Source of the DNA: Haloarchaeobius amylolyticus
GTDB lineage: Archaea > Halobacteriota > Halobacteria > Halobacteriales > Natrialbaceae
Assembly: GCF_026616195.1 (NCBI RefSeq)
Contig: NZ_JANHDH010000001.1
Coordinates: forward strand, 682,001 to 746,000
Reading direction: 5' to 3'
DNA: 64,000 bases
Of this stretch, positions 1 to 7,882 are shown in pieces. Each line of letters starts with the position of its first letter. The stretch's first letter is position 1. The notes beneath the pieces are model-generated. The model ran no database searches. It was not told the DNA's origin and saw nothing but the letters and a program-made list of their open reading frames with translations. A program made the position numbers and the translations under genes.

Positions 1-142
1 CCATCACCCGGTCGTCGGTGACACCGTCGGCGACCACCCGCAACGGACTCCGACCCTGACAGTCCGCCCGTCCGATTCCTCCCTCCTCGACGCATTTCTT
101 CGAGACACCGGCGCCGGAGAGCGACGCGTCTCGCGACCCACG

Positions 143-168
143 TTTAAGCGACCAGCCCACGAAGGAGG
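143..168 (+). promoter_or_regulatory. Promoter and Shine-Dalgarno of the VOC gene
   Basis: A TATA-like TTTAAG at 143-148 is followed by AAGGAGGGG at about 161-169, just before the ATG at 172. The purine run matches the anti-Shine-Dalgarno end of archaeal 16S rRNA and supports the chosen start. Bases 1-142 hold no convincing gene. Confidence 0.5.
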
Positions 169-171
169 GGT

Positions 172-858
172 ATGCTCTCGACCCTCCGCTGGCTGGCGCT
201 CGAAGTGAAGTACCTCGGCTCGGCGATGGACTTCTACGGCGAGACGCTCGGCATGACCGAGCGCCGCCGGAGCGAGTCCGAGGTCGCGTACGCGGCCGGG
301 GAGACCGACCTCGTGTTGCGCCGCCCGGCCGCGGTCCCCCGCGGCGGCGTCCACACCCACTACGCGTTCTCCATCCCGGCCACCGAGTACGACGACTGGT
401 GGGACCGACTCGCCCGCGAGCACGACCTCGACGAGCACGTCTTCGGGGAGTCGCGGTCGCTCTACCTGTACGACCCGGACGGGAACTGCGTCGAGCTGGG
501 CCAGAGCGACGTGGCGGGCCCCGGCATCGACGGCGTCTTCGAGGTCGTCCTCGAGGTCGCCGACCTCGACCGCGCCGAGGCGTTCTACCGGGACCTCGGC
601 TTCGGGGTCGTCGACCGGGGCGAGGACCGCACCCGGGTCCGCCTGCAGGGCCCGATGGCGCTGGAGCTGTGGGAGCCACATCTCGGCCTCGCGGACGCCC
701 GCGGCGGCCTGCACGTCGACCTCGGCTTCGCGGGCGACCCCGACGTCGTGGTCGACGCGGTCGGGGACGCCGCCTGCGAGGTCGACCGACTCGACGACGA
801 CCGGGTGCGAATCCTCGACCCCGACGGGCACTACCTGACGGTCAGGGACGAGGCGTAG
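172..858 (+). CDS. VOC (glyoxalase/bleomycin-resistance/dioxygenase) superfamily protein, two tandem domains
   Basis: The 228-aa protein contains two vicinal-oxygen-chelate modules, about residues 3-112 and 121-226. Each ends in the typical strand with DPDG (DPDGNCVEL in the first, DPDGHYL in the second). The first module keeps the C-terminal Glu that usually binds metal (CVELGQ); the second ends in LTVRD and lacks it, so only one metal site may be complete. The family includes glyoxalase I, extradiol dioxygenases and antibiotic-binding proteins. Nothing nearby identifies the substrate. It is a single-gene unit with its own promoter and ribosome-binding site. Confidence 0.8.
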   Translation: MLSTLRWLALEVKYLGSAMDFYGETLGMTERRRSESEVAYAAGETDLVLRRPAAVPRGGVHTHYAFSIPATEYDDWWDRLAREHDLDEHVFGESRSLYLYDPDGNCVELGQSDVAGPGIDGVFEVVLEVADLDRAEAFYRDLGFGVVDRGEDRTRVRLQGPMALELWEPHLGLADARGGLHVDLGFAGDPDVVVDAVGDAACEVDRLDDDRVRILDPDGHYLTVRDEA

Positions 859-891
859 GTCGGGTCACGGCGGGAAAGAAAGGGTCGCGTC

Positions 892-1191
892 TCAGAGCCG
901 GCCCGTGTCGATCTCGATGCCCGGCGGGGAGACGATGAGGAACCCGCGGAAGTGCACGAGTTCCCCGCCCGACTTCTTCACGTCGCGTGCGAAGCCGGCC
1001 GCGAGTTCGTTCACGTCGCCCTCGATGTGCAACACGAGGATGCGGCCGTTCATCACCGTCTCTATCCACTCTGCCGGCGGGGTGGACCCGTCGAGGATGC
1101 CCAGTTCGACGCCCCCGACGAGGTCGCCGTCCTCGTCGTCCTCGTCGAGGTGGTCCTCGACGGCCCGCAGGTCCAGGTCGAAGTCGCCCAT
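892..1191 (-). CDS. DUF5779-type conserved haloarchaeal protein
   Basis: This is a 99-aa acidic protein starting MGDFDLDLRAVEDHLDED with no membrane segment. It resembles the small haloarchaeal family I know as DUF5779; that assignment is from memory. The central part (WIETVMNGRILVLHIEGD) looks like alternating strands and helices, and a hydrophobic strand near the end (FRGFLIVSPPG) suggests a compact fold. Function is unknown. It is transcribed away from the nos operon and its 5' end faces nosL. Confidence 0.65.
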   Translation of the reverse strand: MGDFDLDLRAVEDHLDEDDEDGDLVGGVELGILDGSTPPAEWIETVMNGRILVLHIEGDVNELAAGFARDVKKSGGELVHFRGFLIVSPPGIEIDTGRL

Positions 1192-1253
1192 GGGCGTCTA
1201 CTCGGGGTGCGGTGAGAAAAATCCTCGGCTCCGGGAGCGAACTCCCTGCAGGA

Positions 1254-1309
1254 GCAGTGATACCCAGAAACTGGGAACGGGAGGCAGTGATATTGTGCTT
1301 GCCGCACAA
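1254..1309 (+). promoter_or_regulatory. Candidate operator region upstream of nosL
   Basis: Between the divergent 99-aa gene and nosL lie two identical copies of GCAGTGATA (1254-1262 and 1284-1292) exactly 30 bp apart. There are also two perfect palindromes: CCCAG-AAA-CTGGG at 1263-1275 and TTGTGC-TTGCC-GCACAA at 1293-1309. The 6-5-6 palindrome has the geometry of a dimeric helix-turn-helix regulator site. Which regulator binds is not known. Confidence 0.5.
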
Positions 1310-1346
1310 CATTCTAGTGAGCGACGGCCGCTCGGAGTGTCCCCAC

Positions 1347-1967
1347 ATGTGCCAACACGACGGAGGTCACCACTGCCAGCACCACGAACAGCAGCGCCAG
1401 TCCAGCGCCGGCCCCACTCGCCGGGCCGTCCTCGCCACAGGGGCCGCGGTCGCGGCGACCGGCATCGCCGGCTGTCTCGGCGGGTCGGGCGACGGCGAGA
1501 CCCCGGCCGCGGTCGCCATCGGCGACCAGGACGCCTGTGACGTCTGCGGGATGGTCATCTCGAAGCACCCCGGCCCGAACGGACAGGTGTTCTGGAAGGG
1601 CGAGGACCCGGAGGGCCACGATTCGCCCTTCCGCTTCGATTCCCTGAAGCAGTGCCTGTTCCCGCACCGCTTCGAGAAGACCGACCTCGACTGGGCGGCC
1701 GCGGCGACCTACGTCACTGACTACTCGGCGGTCGAGTACACGGTCTCCCAATCCGAGGGGTCGCCCTACATCAGCTCGCACACCGAGCCCGGGTCGTTCG
1801 GGGCGGCCGAGGACATGTACTACGTCGTCGAGAGCGACGTGCAGGGGGCGATGGGCCCCGACTTCGTCCCGTTCTCGGACCAGGACGACGCGGACGCCTT
1901 CGCCGACGAGTACGGTGGCTCCGTCGTCGCGTTCGACGACATCTCGCCCGCGCTGGTCGGGAAGTGA
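1347..1967 (+). CDS. nosL: NosL family copper-binding lipoprotein
   Basis: NosL is an accessory copper chaperone that supplies Cu(I) to nitrous oxide reductase in denitrifiers. The 206-aa protein has a twin-arginine signal (TRRAVLATG, residues 24-32) and a lipobox ending at Cys43 (GIAGC), so it should be exported and lipid-anchored. The family copper motif CDVCGM is at residues 64-69. The start at 1347 is the first ATG giving a normal signal peptide; the open frame upstream is only read-through. The N-tail before the signal is unusually rich in His and Cys (residues 2-13). The stop is 3 nt from nosD, so the two are an operon. Confidence 0.9.
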   Translation: MCQHDGGHHCQHHEQQRQSSAGPTRRAVLATGAAVAATGIAGCLGGSGDGETPAAVAIGDQDACDVCGMVISKHPGPNGQVFWKGEDPEGHDSPFRFDSLKQCLFPHRFEKTDLDWAAAATYVTDYSAVEYTVSQSEGSPYISSHTEPGSFGAAEDMYYVVESDVQGAMGPDFVPFSDQDDADAFADEYGGSVVAFDDISPALVGK

Positions 1968-1970
1968 GCG

Positions 1971-3920
1971 ATGGAGTCGCGATACGTCCTCGCGGTGCTC
2001 GCCGGGGTGTTGCTCGTGAGTAGCACCGTCTTCGTCGTGGACGTGTCGCCGAGCGAGGGCGCCGCGGTCGTCGACTTCGACGACACCATCACAATGTCGG
2101 ACATGACCGAGGCCGAACTGCGGACCGCCCGCGACCGCGGCCTCTCGGTCCCGCAGGCGGAGGTGTTCTACTCGCGGTACCGCTACGTCGTCGGCCACCA
2201 GGGCATCGCGTCGCTGGTCACCGAACTCGACCGCGACGGCCGCGAGCGCCAGTTCGGCACCCCGCTCAGCATCTACGTGACCGACTACTCGCCCGCCGAA
2301 CTGACCCTGACCGAGGAGGGCTACGTCCGGGTCGAGCGGGGGGTCACCCGCTGGGTCGCCGTCGAGGAGGCCCACTTCGTGGTGAACTCCTCGGCGAGAC
2401 GGCCCGGCGGCGCGGCCATCCTGCCGTTCTCGCAGGCCGACGACGCCCGCGCCGTCGCCGACGACTACGGCGGGCGCGTCGTCGACTGGGAGACTCTGCG
2501 CCAGCACGACTTCGGCGCCTCGCGGCTCTCGATGGCGGCCGCCGAGGAGCGCATCGCGACCCGGACCGCCTGGGCCGACGCGGCCGCCGCCGACGCCCGG
2601 CAACTGACCGACCGGCCCGTCTCGGTCGTGGTCGGGCAGGACGCGCCGACACTCGATGCCGCCATCGCGCAGGCCCCGCCGAACACCACGATCCAGGTGC
2701 CCGCCGGCGAGTTCACCGACGTGAACCTCACCGTCCGCAAGCCGGTGACCATCGCCGGCGCGGGCGCGAACGAGACGTGGCTCGTCGGCACCGGGAACGG
2801 GAGCGTCCTCCGGGTCTTCGACCACCGGGTGGCCGTCACGGGGCTCTCCATCCGCGGCATCGGCGAGGCCCAGGCCGCCCCGAACGTCTCGGTCGACACC
2901 GACCGCTGGGACGCCCAGGTCCTGCGCGCCTACGGCTACGCCGCCTCCGGTATCGAGTTCGACCACGCCCCCGGTTCCTACGTCGCGGACGTCTACATCG
3001 ACACGCCGACCAACGGCGTGACGGTGCGCTACAGCGACGGGACCGTCATCGAGCGCGTCCGCGTCGACGGCGAGAGCCCCTGGCGCGAGGGCTTCATGAG
3101 CACCATCACGGTCCACTCGCGCATGCTCGTCCAGGACTCCACGTTCGTCGGCGGGCGCGACGGCGTCTACATGCACCGCGGGGACGGGACCGTCGTCAGG
3201 GACAACCACTTCCAGAACCTGCGCTTCGGAGTCCACGAGATGTACAGCTCCGGGACGCTGGTGGCGAACAACACGGCGACCGAGACCAACATCGGCATCG
3301 TCGTCATGACCGCCCCCGAGGACAACGTCGTCGCGTCCAACCACGTCACGAACTCGACCACCGGGCTGGACGTGGCTGGAAGAGCCTCCTACGTCGTCGA
3401 GAACACCGTCGTCGGGAACGACCGCGGCCTCGACGTGGGCTCGTACCGGTCGTACTTCGCCCGGAACGTCGTGGTCGGCAACGACATCGGCATCACCGCC
3501 TCGACGCTCATCCCGACGAACACCGTGGTCGACAACGACGTGGTGGCGAACGACCGGTACGTCCTCGCCTCGCTGGGCCCAGTCCGCGTCTGGACCGACG
3601 CGGGTGCCGGGAACTACTGGGCGGGCGCCCCCGGCGTCGACCGCGACGGCGACGGCTTCATCGACCGGGCGTTCCACCCGACCGGACCGGTCGACCGCCA
3701 CGCCGCGGACAGCCCGGACGTCCACGTCCTCGCCAACTCGCCCGCCGTGGACCTCCTGCGCTCCCAGCAGGGGTCGGTCCCCGGCCTCCGGGCGAGTGGC
3801 GTCGTCGACGAGGCCCCCCGGGCCAGCCCCGTCAGGCCGGACGCGGTCGCCGACGCCCTCGACTGGGTGCAGGCCCGGGCGAACCGGACCACGGCTAGCA
3901 CGACGGAGGTGACCGCATGA
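1971..3920 (+). CDS. nosD: NosD periplasmic copper-processing protein with N-terminal NosL-like domain
   Basis: NosD is a right-handed parallel beta-helix protein that, with NosF and NosY, helps assemble the copper centres of nitrous oxide reductase outside the membrane. The 649-aa protein has an N-terminal signal or anchor (residues 5-22). A roughly 140-residue region follows (about 35-180) that resembles NosL: YVTDYS and the later LPFSQADDARAVADDYGG correspond to YVTDYS and VPFSDQDDADAFADEYGG of nosL next door. From about residue 210 to 560 there are beta-helix repeats with many GIGI/GLDVG-like turns and Asn ladders. The NosL-like part lacks the CxxCGM copper motif. Its stop overlaps the nosF start by 4 bp. 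Confidence 0.88.
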   Translation: MESRYVLAVLAGVLLVSSTVFVVDVSPSEGAAVVDFDDTITMSDMTEAELRTARDRGLSVPQAEVFYSRYRYVVGHQGIASLVTELDRDGRERQFGTPLSIYVTDYSPAELTLTEEGYVRVERGVTRWVAVEEAHFVVNSSARRPGGAAILPFSQADDARAVADDYGGRVVDWETLRQHDFGASRLSMAAAEERIATRTAWADAAAADARQLTDRPVSVVVGQDAPTLDAAIAQAPPNTTIQVPAGEFTDVNLTVRKPVTIAGAGANETWLVGTGNGSVLRVFDHRVAVTGLSIRGIGEAQAAPNVSVDTDRWDAQVLRAYGYAASGIEFDHAPGSYVADVYIDTPTNGVTVRYSDGTVIERVRVDGESPWREGFMSTITVHSRMLVQDSTFVGGRDGVYMHRGDGTVVRDNHFQNLRFGVHEMYSSGTLVANNTATETNIGIVVMTAPEDNVVASNHVTNSTTGLDVAGRASYVVENTVVGNDRGLDVGSYRSYFARNVVVGNDIGITASTLIPTNTVVDNDVVANDRYVLASLGPVRVWTDAGAGNYWAGAPGVDRDGDGFIDRAFHPTGPVDRHAADSPDVHVLANSPAVDLLRSQQGSVPGLRASGVVDEAPRASPVRPDAVADALDWVQARANRTTASTTEVTA

Positions 3921-4801
3921 GCGACGCAAGCGAACAGCCGGGCGCGGCGGACGAATCGCACACCGAGCAACCCACAGAACAGCCCACTGAACAGCCCAGC
4001 GACCAGTCCGAATCGGTAGAAACAGCGACCGCCGCGACGACCGGCCAGCCAGTCGCCAGCGCCACCGACCTCGGCGTCTCCTTCGGGGACGTGACGGTGT
4101 TCGACGACGTGTCGTTCGCGGTCCCGAAGGGGGCCGTGACCGCCCTCGTGGGCCCGAACGGCTCCGGGAAGTCGACGCTCGTCCACGTCGTGGCGGGGCT
4201 GCTGTCGCCCACCACCGGGACCGTCACCGTGGCGGCCGGCGGCTCCCGGCCGGTCGGGTTCTGCCCGCAGGAGCCGACGTTCCGCCCGGGATTCACCGTC
4301 GAGGAGACGCTGTCGTTCTACGCCGACCTGCTCGATGCCGAGGTCTCGGTTACCGAGACGCTCGAACTGGTCGGGCTCGACGGGGTCGCCGACCGCCGCG
4401 TCTCGGCGCTCTCGGGCGGCATGAAGCGCCTGCTCGGCCTCGGGCAGGCGGTCCTCGGCGACCCGCCCCTGCTGGTGCTCGACGAGCCGGCCAGCGGGCT
4501 CGACCCGGCGATGCGGGCGCACATCTTCGAGACCATCGGCGCCATCGCCGACCGGGGCACGGCGGTCCTGCTGGCGACGCACCACCTCGTCGGCGCGGAG
4601 ACCGCCGACCAGTTGCTCGTCCTCGACCGCGGCGGCATCGTCGCGTCGGGGTCGCCCGAGGCGGTGCTCGAGGACACGGAGACGGAGTCGCTTGAGGCCG
4701 CGTTCCGCGCCCTCGTCGGCGACGAGTTGACCGTCCGCTCGGGGGCGGAATCTGAGCCAGACCGACAGGCCGAGGACGAGGAGACGGAGGGTGACCGATG
4801 A
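3917..4801 (+). CDS. nosF: NosF ABC transporter ATP-binding protein
   Basis: This is the cytoplasmic ATPase of the NosDFY copper-site maturation transporter. The 294-aa protein has Walker A GPNGSGKS at residues 79-86, signature LSGGM, Walker B LLVLDEP and the switch His in ATHHL. Before the ABC domain is an acidic, low-complexity extension of about 45 residues with EQPT repeats, typical of halophile surface acidification rather than a known domain. It overlaps both nosD and nosY by ATGA, indicating [13 protein letters not shown] coupling. Confidence 0.9.
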   Translation: MSDASEQPGAADESHTEQPTEQPTEQPSDQSESVETATAATTGQPVASATDLGVSFGDVTVFDDVSFAVPKGAVTALVGPNGSGKSTLVHVVAGLLSPTTGTVTVAAGGSRPVGFCPQEPTFRPGFTVEETLSFYADLLDAEVSVTETLELVGLDGVADRRVSALSGGMKRLLGLGQAVLGDPPLLVLDEPASGLDPAMRAHIFETIGAIADRGTAVLLATHHLVGAETADQLLVLDRGGIVASGSPEAVLEDTETESLEAAFRALVGDELTVRSGAESEPDRQAEDEETEGDR

Positions 4802-5736
4802 CGACGGCACGCGACCGCCTGCTGGCCGTCGTCGACCGCGAGCTCACGACCGTCGTGCGGACGCCGGTCTACGTCGCGGTGGCGCTCGGGTTCGCGGTCA
4901 TCCTGCTCGGGCTGACGCTCGCCAGCGGGACGACCGGCTACGTGCCCGTGACCGTCGACCTGCTCACGCCGGTCGAGGTGCTGGTGCCCCTGCTGGCGGT
5001 CGCGTTCGGCTACCGCGCCATCCAGGCCGACGCCGCCGGCAAGGAGCTGGCCGTCCTGCGGACCTACCCCCTCCCGCGGTGGGCGTACGTCCTCGGGGTG
5101 TACCTCGGCCGCGCGACCGTCGTCCTCTCGGTCGTGTTCGTCACGCTCCTGCTGGCCGGGATACTGACCGCCCTGCTCGCGCCCGGCGGGAACCCGGCCA
5201 TCGCGACCCACGGCGGCGAGGGCTCGTTCACGGCCTACCTCCGGTTCGTGCTGCTGGCGACGCTGTACGCCGGAGTCGTCCTGGCCGCGGTCGTCGCCGT
5301 CTCGACGGTGGCCGCGACCGGCCGGAGCGCCATCGCCGCCGCGGTCGGCCTCGTCGTCCTGCTGGTCGTCGGGCTCGACCTCGGGCTGGTCGGGGCGCTC
5401 TCGGCCGGCGTCGTCGGGCCGGGTGGCCTGCGCTACCTGCTCGCGCTGAGCCCGGCGAGTGCCTTCCGCGGGCTCGTGCTGGCGCTCTCGGTCCAGACGG
5501 TCGAAGCCGCGACGGTCCCGGCGAGCGCGATACTGGCGAACGTCGTCGGGCTGGCGCTGTGGCTCGGCGGGTCGCTGGCGCTGGCGACGCGGACGGTCTG
5601 GGCGCTCCCCGACGACGACCACTGGGAGGTGGTCGACGCGGGTGCAGACCTCGGCGAGGCGACCGCCGAGGGCGCCGCGGCTGGCGACGGGTCGGACGGT
5701 GAAGAGAACGCGGGTGCCGGAACGGCCGGCGACTAG
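4798..5736 (+). CDS. nosY: NosY-type ABC transporter permease
   Basis: The 312-aa integral membrane protein has about six hydrophobic segments, the first at about residues 22-42, and a hydrophilic acidic tail after about residue 275. ABC-2 type permeases of this form pair with NosF and NosD. The gene order L-D-F-Y with 3-nt spacing or 4-bp overlaps is the main evidence for function. No nosZ is found within the window on either side, so the catalytic enzyme is either upstream of base 1, elsewhere, or missing. Confidence 0.87.
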   Translation: MTTARDRLLAVVDRELTTVVRTPVYVAVALGFAVILLGLTLASGTTGYVPVTVDLLTPVEVLVPLLAVAFGYRAIQADAAGKELAVLRTYPLPRWAYVLGVYLGRATVVLSVVFVTLLLAGILTALLAPGGNPAIATHGGEGSFTAYLRFVLLATLYAGVVLAAVVAVSTVAATGRSAIAAAVGLVVLLVVGLDLGLVGALSAGVVGPGGLRYLLALSPASAFRGLVLALSVQTVEAATVPASAILANVVGLALWLGGSLALATRTVWALPDDDHWEVVDAGADLGEATAEGAAAGDGSDGEENAGAGTAGD

Positions 5737-5742
5737 CCGCAG

Positions 5743-6198
5743 TCAGTCCTGCCTGTACTCCTTCCGGAAGCCACGGAACTCGGTGCGGTGGGCCTCCTCG
5801 TCGGCGAGGAGCGACACCGCGATGTCCTCGGTCACGGGGTCGTTGGCCGCCTCGGCCGCGTCGATGAGGGCGCGGTAGGTCTCGATGGCGTCCTCCTCGG
5901 CGTCGATGACGCCCTCGATGACCGAGAGCACGTCCGTCGTGTCCTCGGGGGGCTGGAGGGTCTCCTGCCGGGCCTCGAACTCCATGGAGCCAGGCGGTGC
6001 CTCGTCGAGTTGCTTCAGTCGGTTGCCGAGCTGGCGCGCGTGTGTCAGCTCCTCCTGGATGTCCTGGTCCAGACTCTCTTTGATCTCCTCTGCGCGCACG
6101 CCATCGAGGACGATGGCGTTCGTCATGTAGTTCATCACCGTCTCGATCTCGTCGCTGTACGCCTTCTTCAGGAGGTCGACGACCTGCTGGTCTGTCAT
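5743..6198 (-). CDS. Ferritin-like di-iron domain protein
   Basis: The 151-aa protein is a four-helix bundle of the ferritin/bacterioferritin/rubrerythrin superfamily. Candidate di-iron ligands are Glu in SDEIETVMNY (about residue 17), ExxH in EELTHARQL (Glu50, His53), Glu in DAEEDAIETYR (about residue 100) and ExxH in DEEAHRTEF (about residue 133). The start at 6198 (MTDQQVV) is preferred over one nine codons upstream because it begins at the first helix. It converges with nosY, 6 bp from its end. It may store iron or detoxify peroxide; which cannot be told from sequence. Confidence 0.8.
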   Translation of the reverse strand: MTDQQVVDLLKKAYSDEIETVMNYMTNAIVLDGVRAEEIKESLDQDIQEELTHARQLGNRLKQLDEAPPGSMEFEARQETLQPPEDTTDVLSVIEGVIDAEEDAIETYRALIDAAEAANDPVTEDIAVSLLADEEAHRTEFRGFRKEYRQD

Positions 6199-6538
6199 AC
6201 GTGAATCTTCTCTCGGGAACGACATAACGATGGGGCCAAAGGCAAGCTAGGCGCGGTACACCGCCGGCGCGACCGACGGTCGGTCCGCCATCACGCCCCT
6301 GACGGACGTCGAACCGACCCGCCACCACGACGTGGAGTGCGCGCGAGCCACACACCCCGTCGCACCGACCCCGAACTGGCACGACCTGCAGCCCCGCCCC
6401 GCATTCGTATCAGGATGTGGACAAGCAGACTCGTAGGAATATAAGGAATATGTATCAGACTGTAGTCGCCGCCCTCGTGCGATTCTGTGATTCATGACGG
6501 TCGTTCGCCACGTTCCGCCGCGCGCCAGCGACCTGTCA
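6199..6538. other. Intergenic region upstream of leuA
   Basis: About 340 bases without a supported gene. The first part carries the promoter of the ferritin-like gene. An AT-rich patch at about 6438-6455 (GAATATAAGGAATATG) stands out in this GC-rich genome and could be a second upstream promoter. A 19-codon ORF at 6494-6553 (MTVVRHV...) runs into the leuA TATA box; I see no support that it is [10 protein letters not shown]. Confidence 0.4.
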
Positions 6539-6557
6539 CACCACCAAGTTTAAATAT
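6539..6557 (+). promoter_or_regulatory. leuA promoter: CACCACCAAG box plus TATA
   Basis: CACCACCAAG at 6539-6548 is followed at once by the TATA box TTTAAATAT (6549-6557). The ATG of a 25-codon ORF lies 30 nt after the TATA centre, so transcription would begin at about that ATG. The same 10-bp box at the same distance occurs before the ilvB leader (7839-7848), suggesting shared control. Confidence 0.7.
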
Positions 6558-6568
6558 GGGTTCGGGCT

Positions 6569-7813
6569 TTGGGTGAGATACAATGTCGCACCACGACACC
6601 CGCTCTGACACCAGTCAGGGCGATCGAGTTCTTCCAGGGCACACTGAACGCCACAACTGAATTCGACACCGCACGCGTATTCGACACCACACTGCGGGAC
6701 GGCGAGCAGTCCCCACGGACGTCTTTCTCCTACGAAGACAAACGGGACATAGCGGCTGTGCTGGACGAGATGGGCACCCACGTCATCGAGGCCGGGTTCC
6801 CCGTCAACTCCGACGCCGAGTTCGAGGCCGTCTCGGACATCGCCAAGTACACAGATGCGACGACCTGCGGGCTGGCCCGGGTCGTCGACAAGGACATCGA
6901 GGCCGCGATCGACTCCGGCGTCGAGATGATTCACGTCTTCGTGAGCACCTCCGACGTCCAGATCGAGGACTCGATGCACGCCACCCGCGAACAGGTGAAA
7001 CAGCGAGCCATCGAATCGGTCCGCCGCGTCAAGGAGGCCGGCGTCGAGTGTATGTTCTCGCCCATGGACGCCACCCGGACCGACGAGGACTTCCTCATCG
7101 AGATGGTCGAGGCCGTCACCGAGGCCGGAACCGACTGGATCAACGTCCCGGACACCTGCGGGGTCGCGACCCCGCGGCGGTTCTACGACATGATCGAGAC
7201 CATCAACGAGCACACCACGGCTCGCATCGACGTGCACACGCACGACGACTTCGGGCTGGCGACCGCCAACGCCCTGTCCGGCATCGAGGCCGGCGCCCAC
7301 CAGGCGCAGGTCTCGGTGAACGGCATCGGCGAGCGCGCCGGCAACGCGGCCTACGAGGAGTTCGTCATGGCCGTCGAGTCGGTGTACCAGGCCGACACGG
7401 GCATCGACACGACCCGCATCACGGAGCTGAGCAAACTGGTCGAGGCGCGCTCGGACATGCCGGTCCCGGCGAACAAGCCGGTCGTCGGCGACAACGCCTT
7501 CAGCCACGAGTCCGGTATCCACGCCGCCGGGGTCATCGAGAACTCCGACACGTTCGAACCGGGCGTCATGACGCCGGAGATGGTCGGTGCCAGCCGCGAG
7601 CTGGTGCTGGGCAAGCACACCGGCGTCCACGCCGTCCGCCAGCACCTGGTCGAGGCCGGGTTCGACCCGACCGAGTCCCAGGTACGCGCGGTCACGCGCA
7701 AGGTCAAGGACCACGGCGCGGAGAAGGAGCGCGTCACCGCGAGCACGCTCTTCGAGTTCGCTCGCGACATCGGTATCCCCACCGAGGAGGAGACCGAAGA
7801 GGTGAGGGCCTGA
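6569..7813 (+). CDS. leuA: 2-isopropylmalate synthase / citramalate synthase family (LeuA)
   Basis: The enzyme condenses acetyl-CoA with 2-oxoisovalerate (leucine pathway) or with pyruvate (citramalate, isoleucine pathway); position next to ilv and leu genes does not separate the two. The catalytic region DTTLRDGEQSP and metal-binding HTHDDFGLATAN are intact. The frame gives at most 414 residues, about 100 short of classical LeuA, so the C-terminal leucine-feedback domain is absent. The 5' end is odd. In this frame there is no ATG or GTG before about codon 68; only TTG at 6569 or CTG at 6605 or 6644 could start. The expected start, at the TATA distance, is ATG 6583, one frame off. The start coordinate is therefore uncertain; recognisable homology begins at about RAIEFFQGTL (6617). 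Confidence 0.85.
   Translation: MGEIQCRTTTPALTPVRAIEFFQGTLNATTEFDTARVFDTTLRDGEQSPRTSFSYEDKRDIAAVLDEMGTHVIEAGFPVNSDAEFEAVSDIAKYTDATTCGLARVVDKDIEAAIDSGVEMIHVFVSTSDVQIEDSMHATREQVKQRAIESVRRVKEAGVECMFSPMDATRTDEDFLIEMVEAVTEAGTDWINVPDTCGVATPRRFYDMIETINEHTTARIDVHTHDDFGLATANALSGIEAGAHQAQVSVNGIGERAGNAAYEEFVMAVESVYQADTGIDTTRITELSKLVEARSDMPVPANKPVVGDNAFSHESGIHAAGVIENSDTFEPGVMTPEMVGASRELVLGKHTGVHAVRQHLVEAGFDPTESQVRAVTRKVKDHGAEKERVTASTLFEFARDIGIPTEEETEEVRA
6583..6660 (+). CDS. 25-codon leader ORF overlapping the start of leuA
   Basis: The ATG at 6583 lies 30 nt from the centre of the TATA box, where a leaderless haloarchaeal transcript should begin. The ORF (MSHHDTRSDT..., stop TGA 6658-6660) is in a different frame from leuA and overlaps it. 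A +1 shift near 6613 would join it to VRAIEFFQGTL of LeuA. It may therefore be a true upstream ORF, the real N-terminus of LeuA with an assembly error, or a frameshift site. Its peptide is not rich in branched-chain residues. Confidence 0.4.
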   Translation: MSHHDTRSDTSQGDRVLPGHTERHN

Positions 7814-7838
7814 TGGGCCATCCCCGCAAGGTCTGCCC

Positions 7839-7857
7839 CACCACCAAGGTTTATATG
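7839..7857 (+). promoter_or_regulatory. ilvB operon promoter: CACCACCAAG box plus TATA
   Basis: CACCACCAAG (7839-7848) precedes TTTATATG (7850-7857), and an ATG follows at 7883. Box-to-ATG and TATA-to-ATG distances equal those at leuA. The start of transcription should be at about 7880, so the first codon on the mRNA would be that of the leader ORF and the 5' region up to ilvB would be about 245 nt. Confidence 0.72.
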
Positions 7858-7882
7858 AACCGGGGGTCGTACACAGTCGGTA

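Noticed and set aside
1314-3929. Long minus-strand open frame opposite nosL-nosD
   Set aside because: It is a GC-rich shadow frame of clear Nos genes; its composition is low-complexity Val/Asp/Arg/Gly with no domain.
6494-6553. 19-codon ORF with several Val before leuA
   Set aside because: It runs into the TATA box of leuA and has no promoter at fitting distance that I am sure of.
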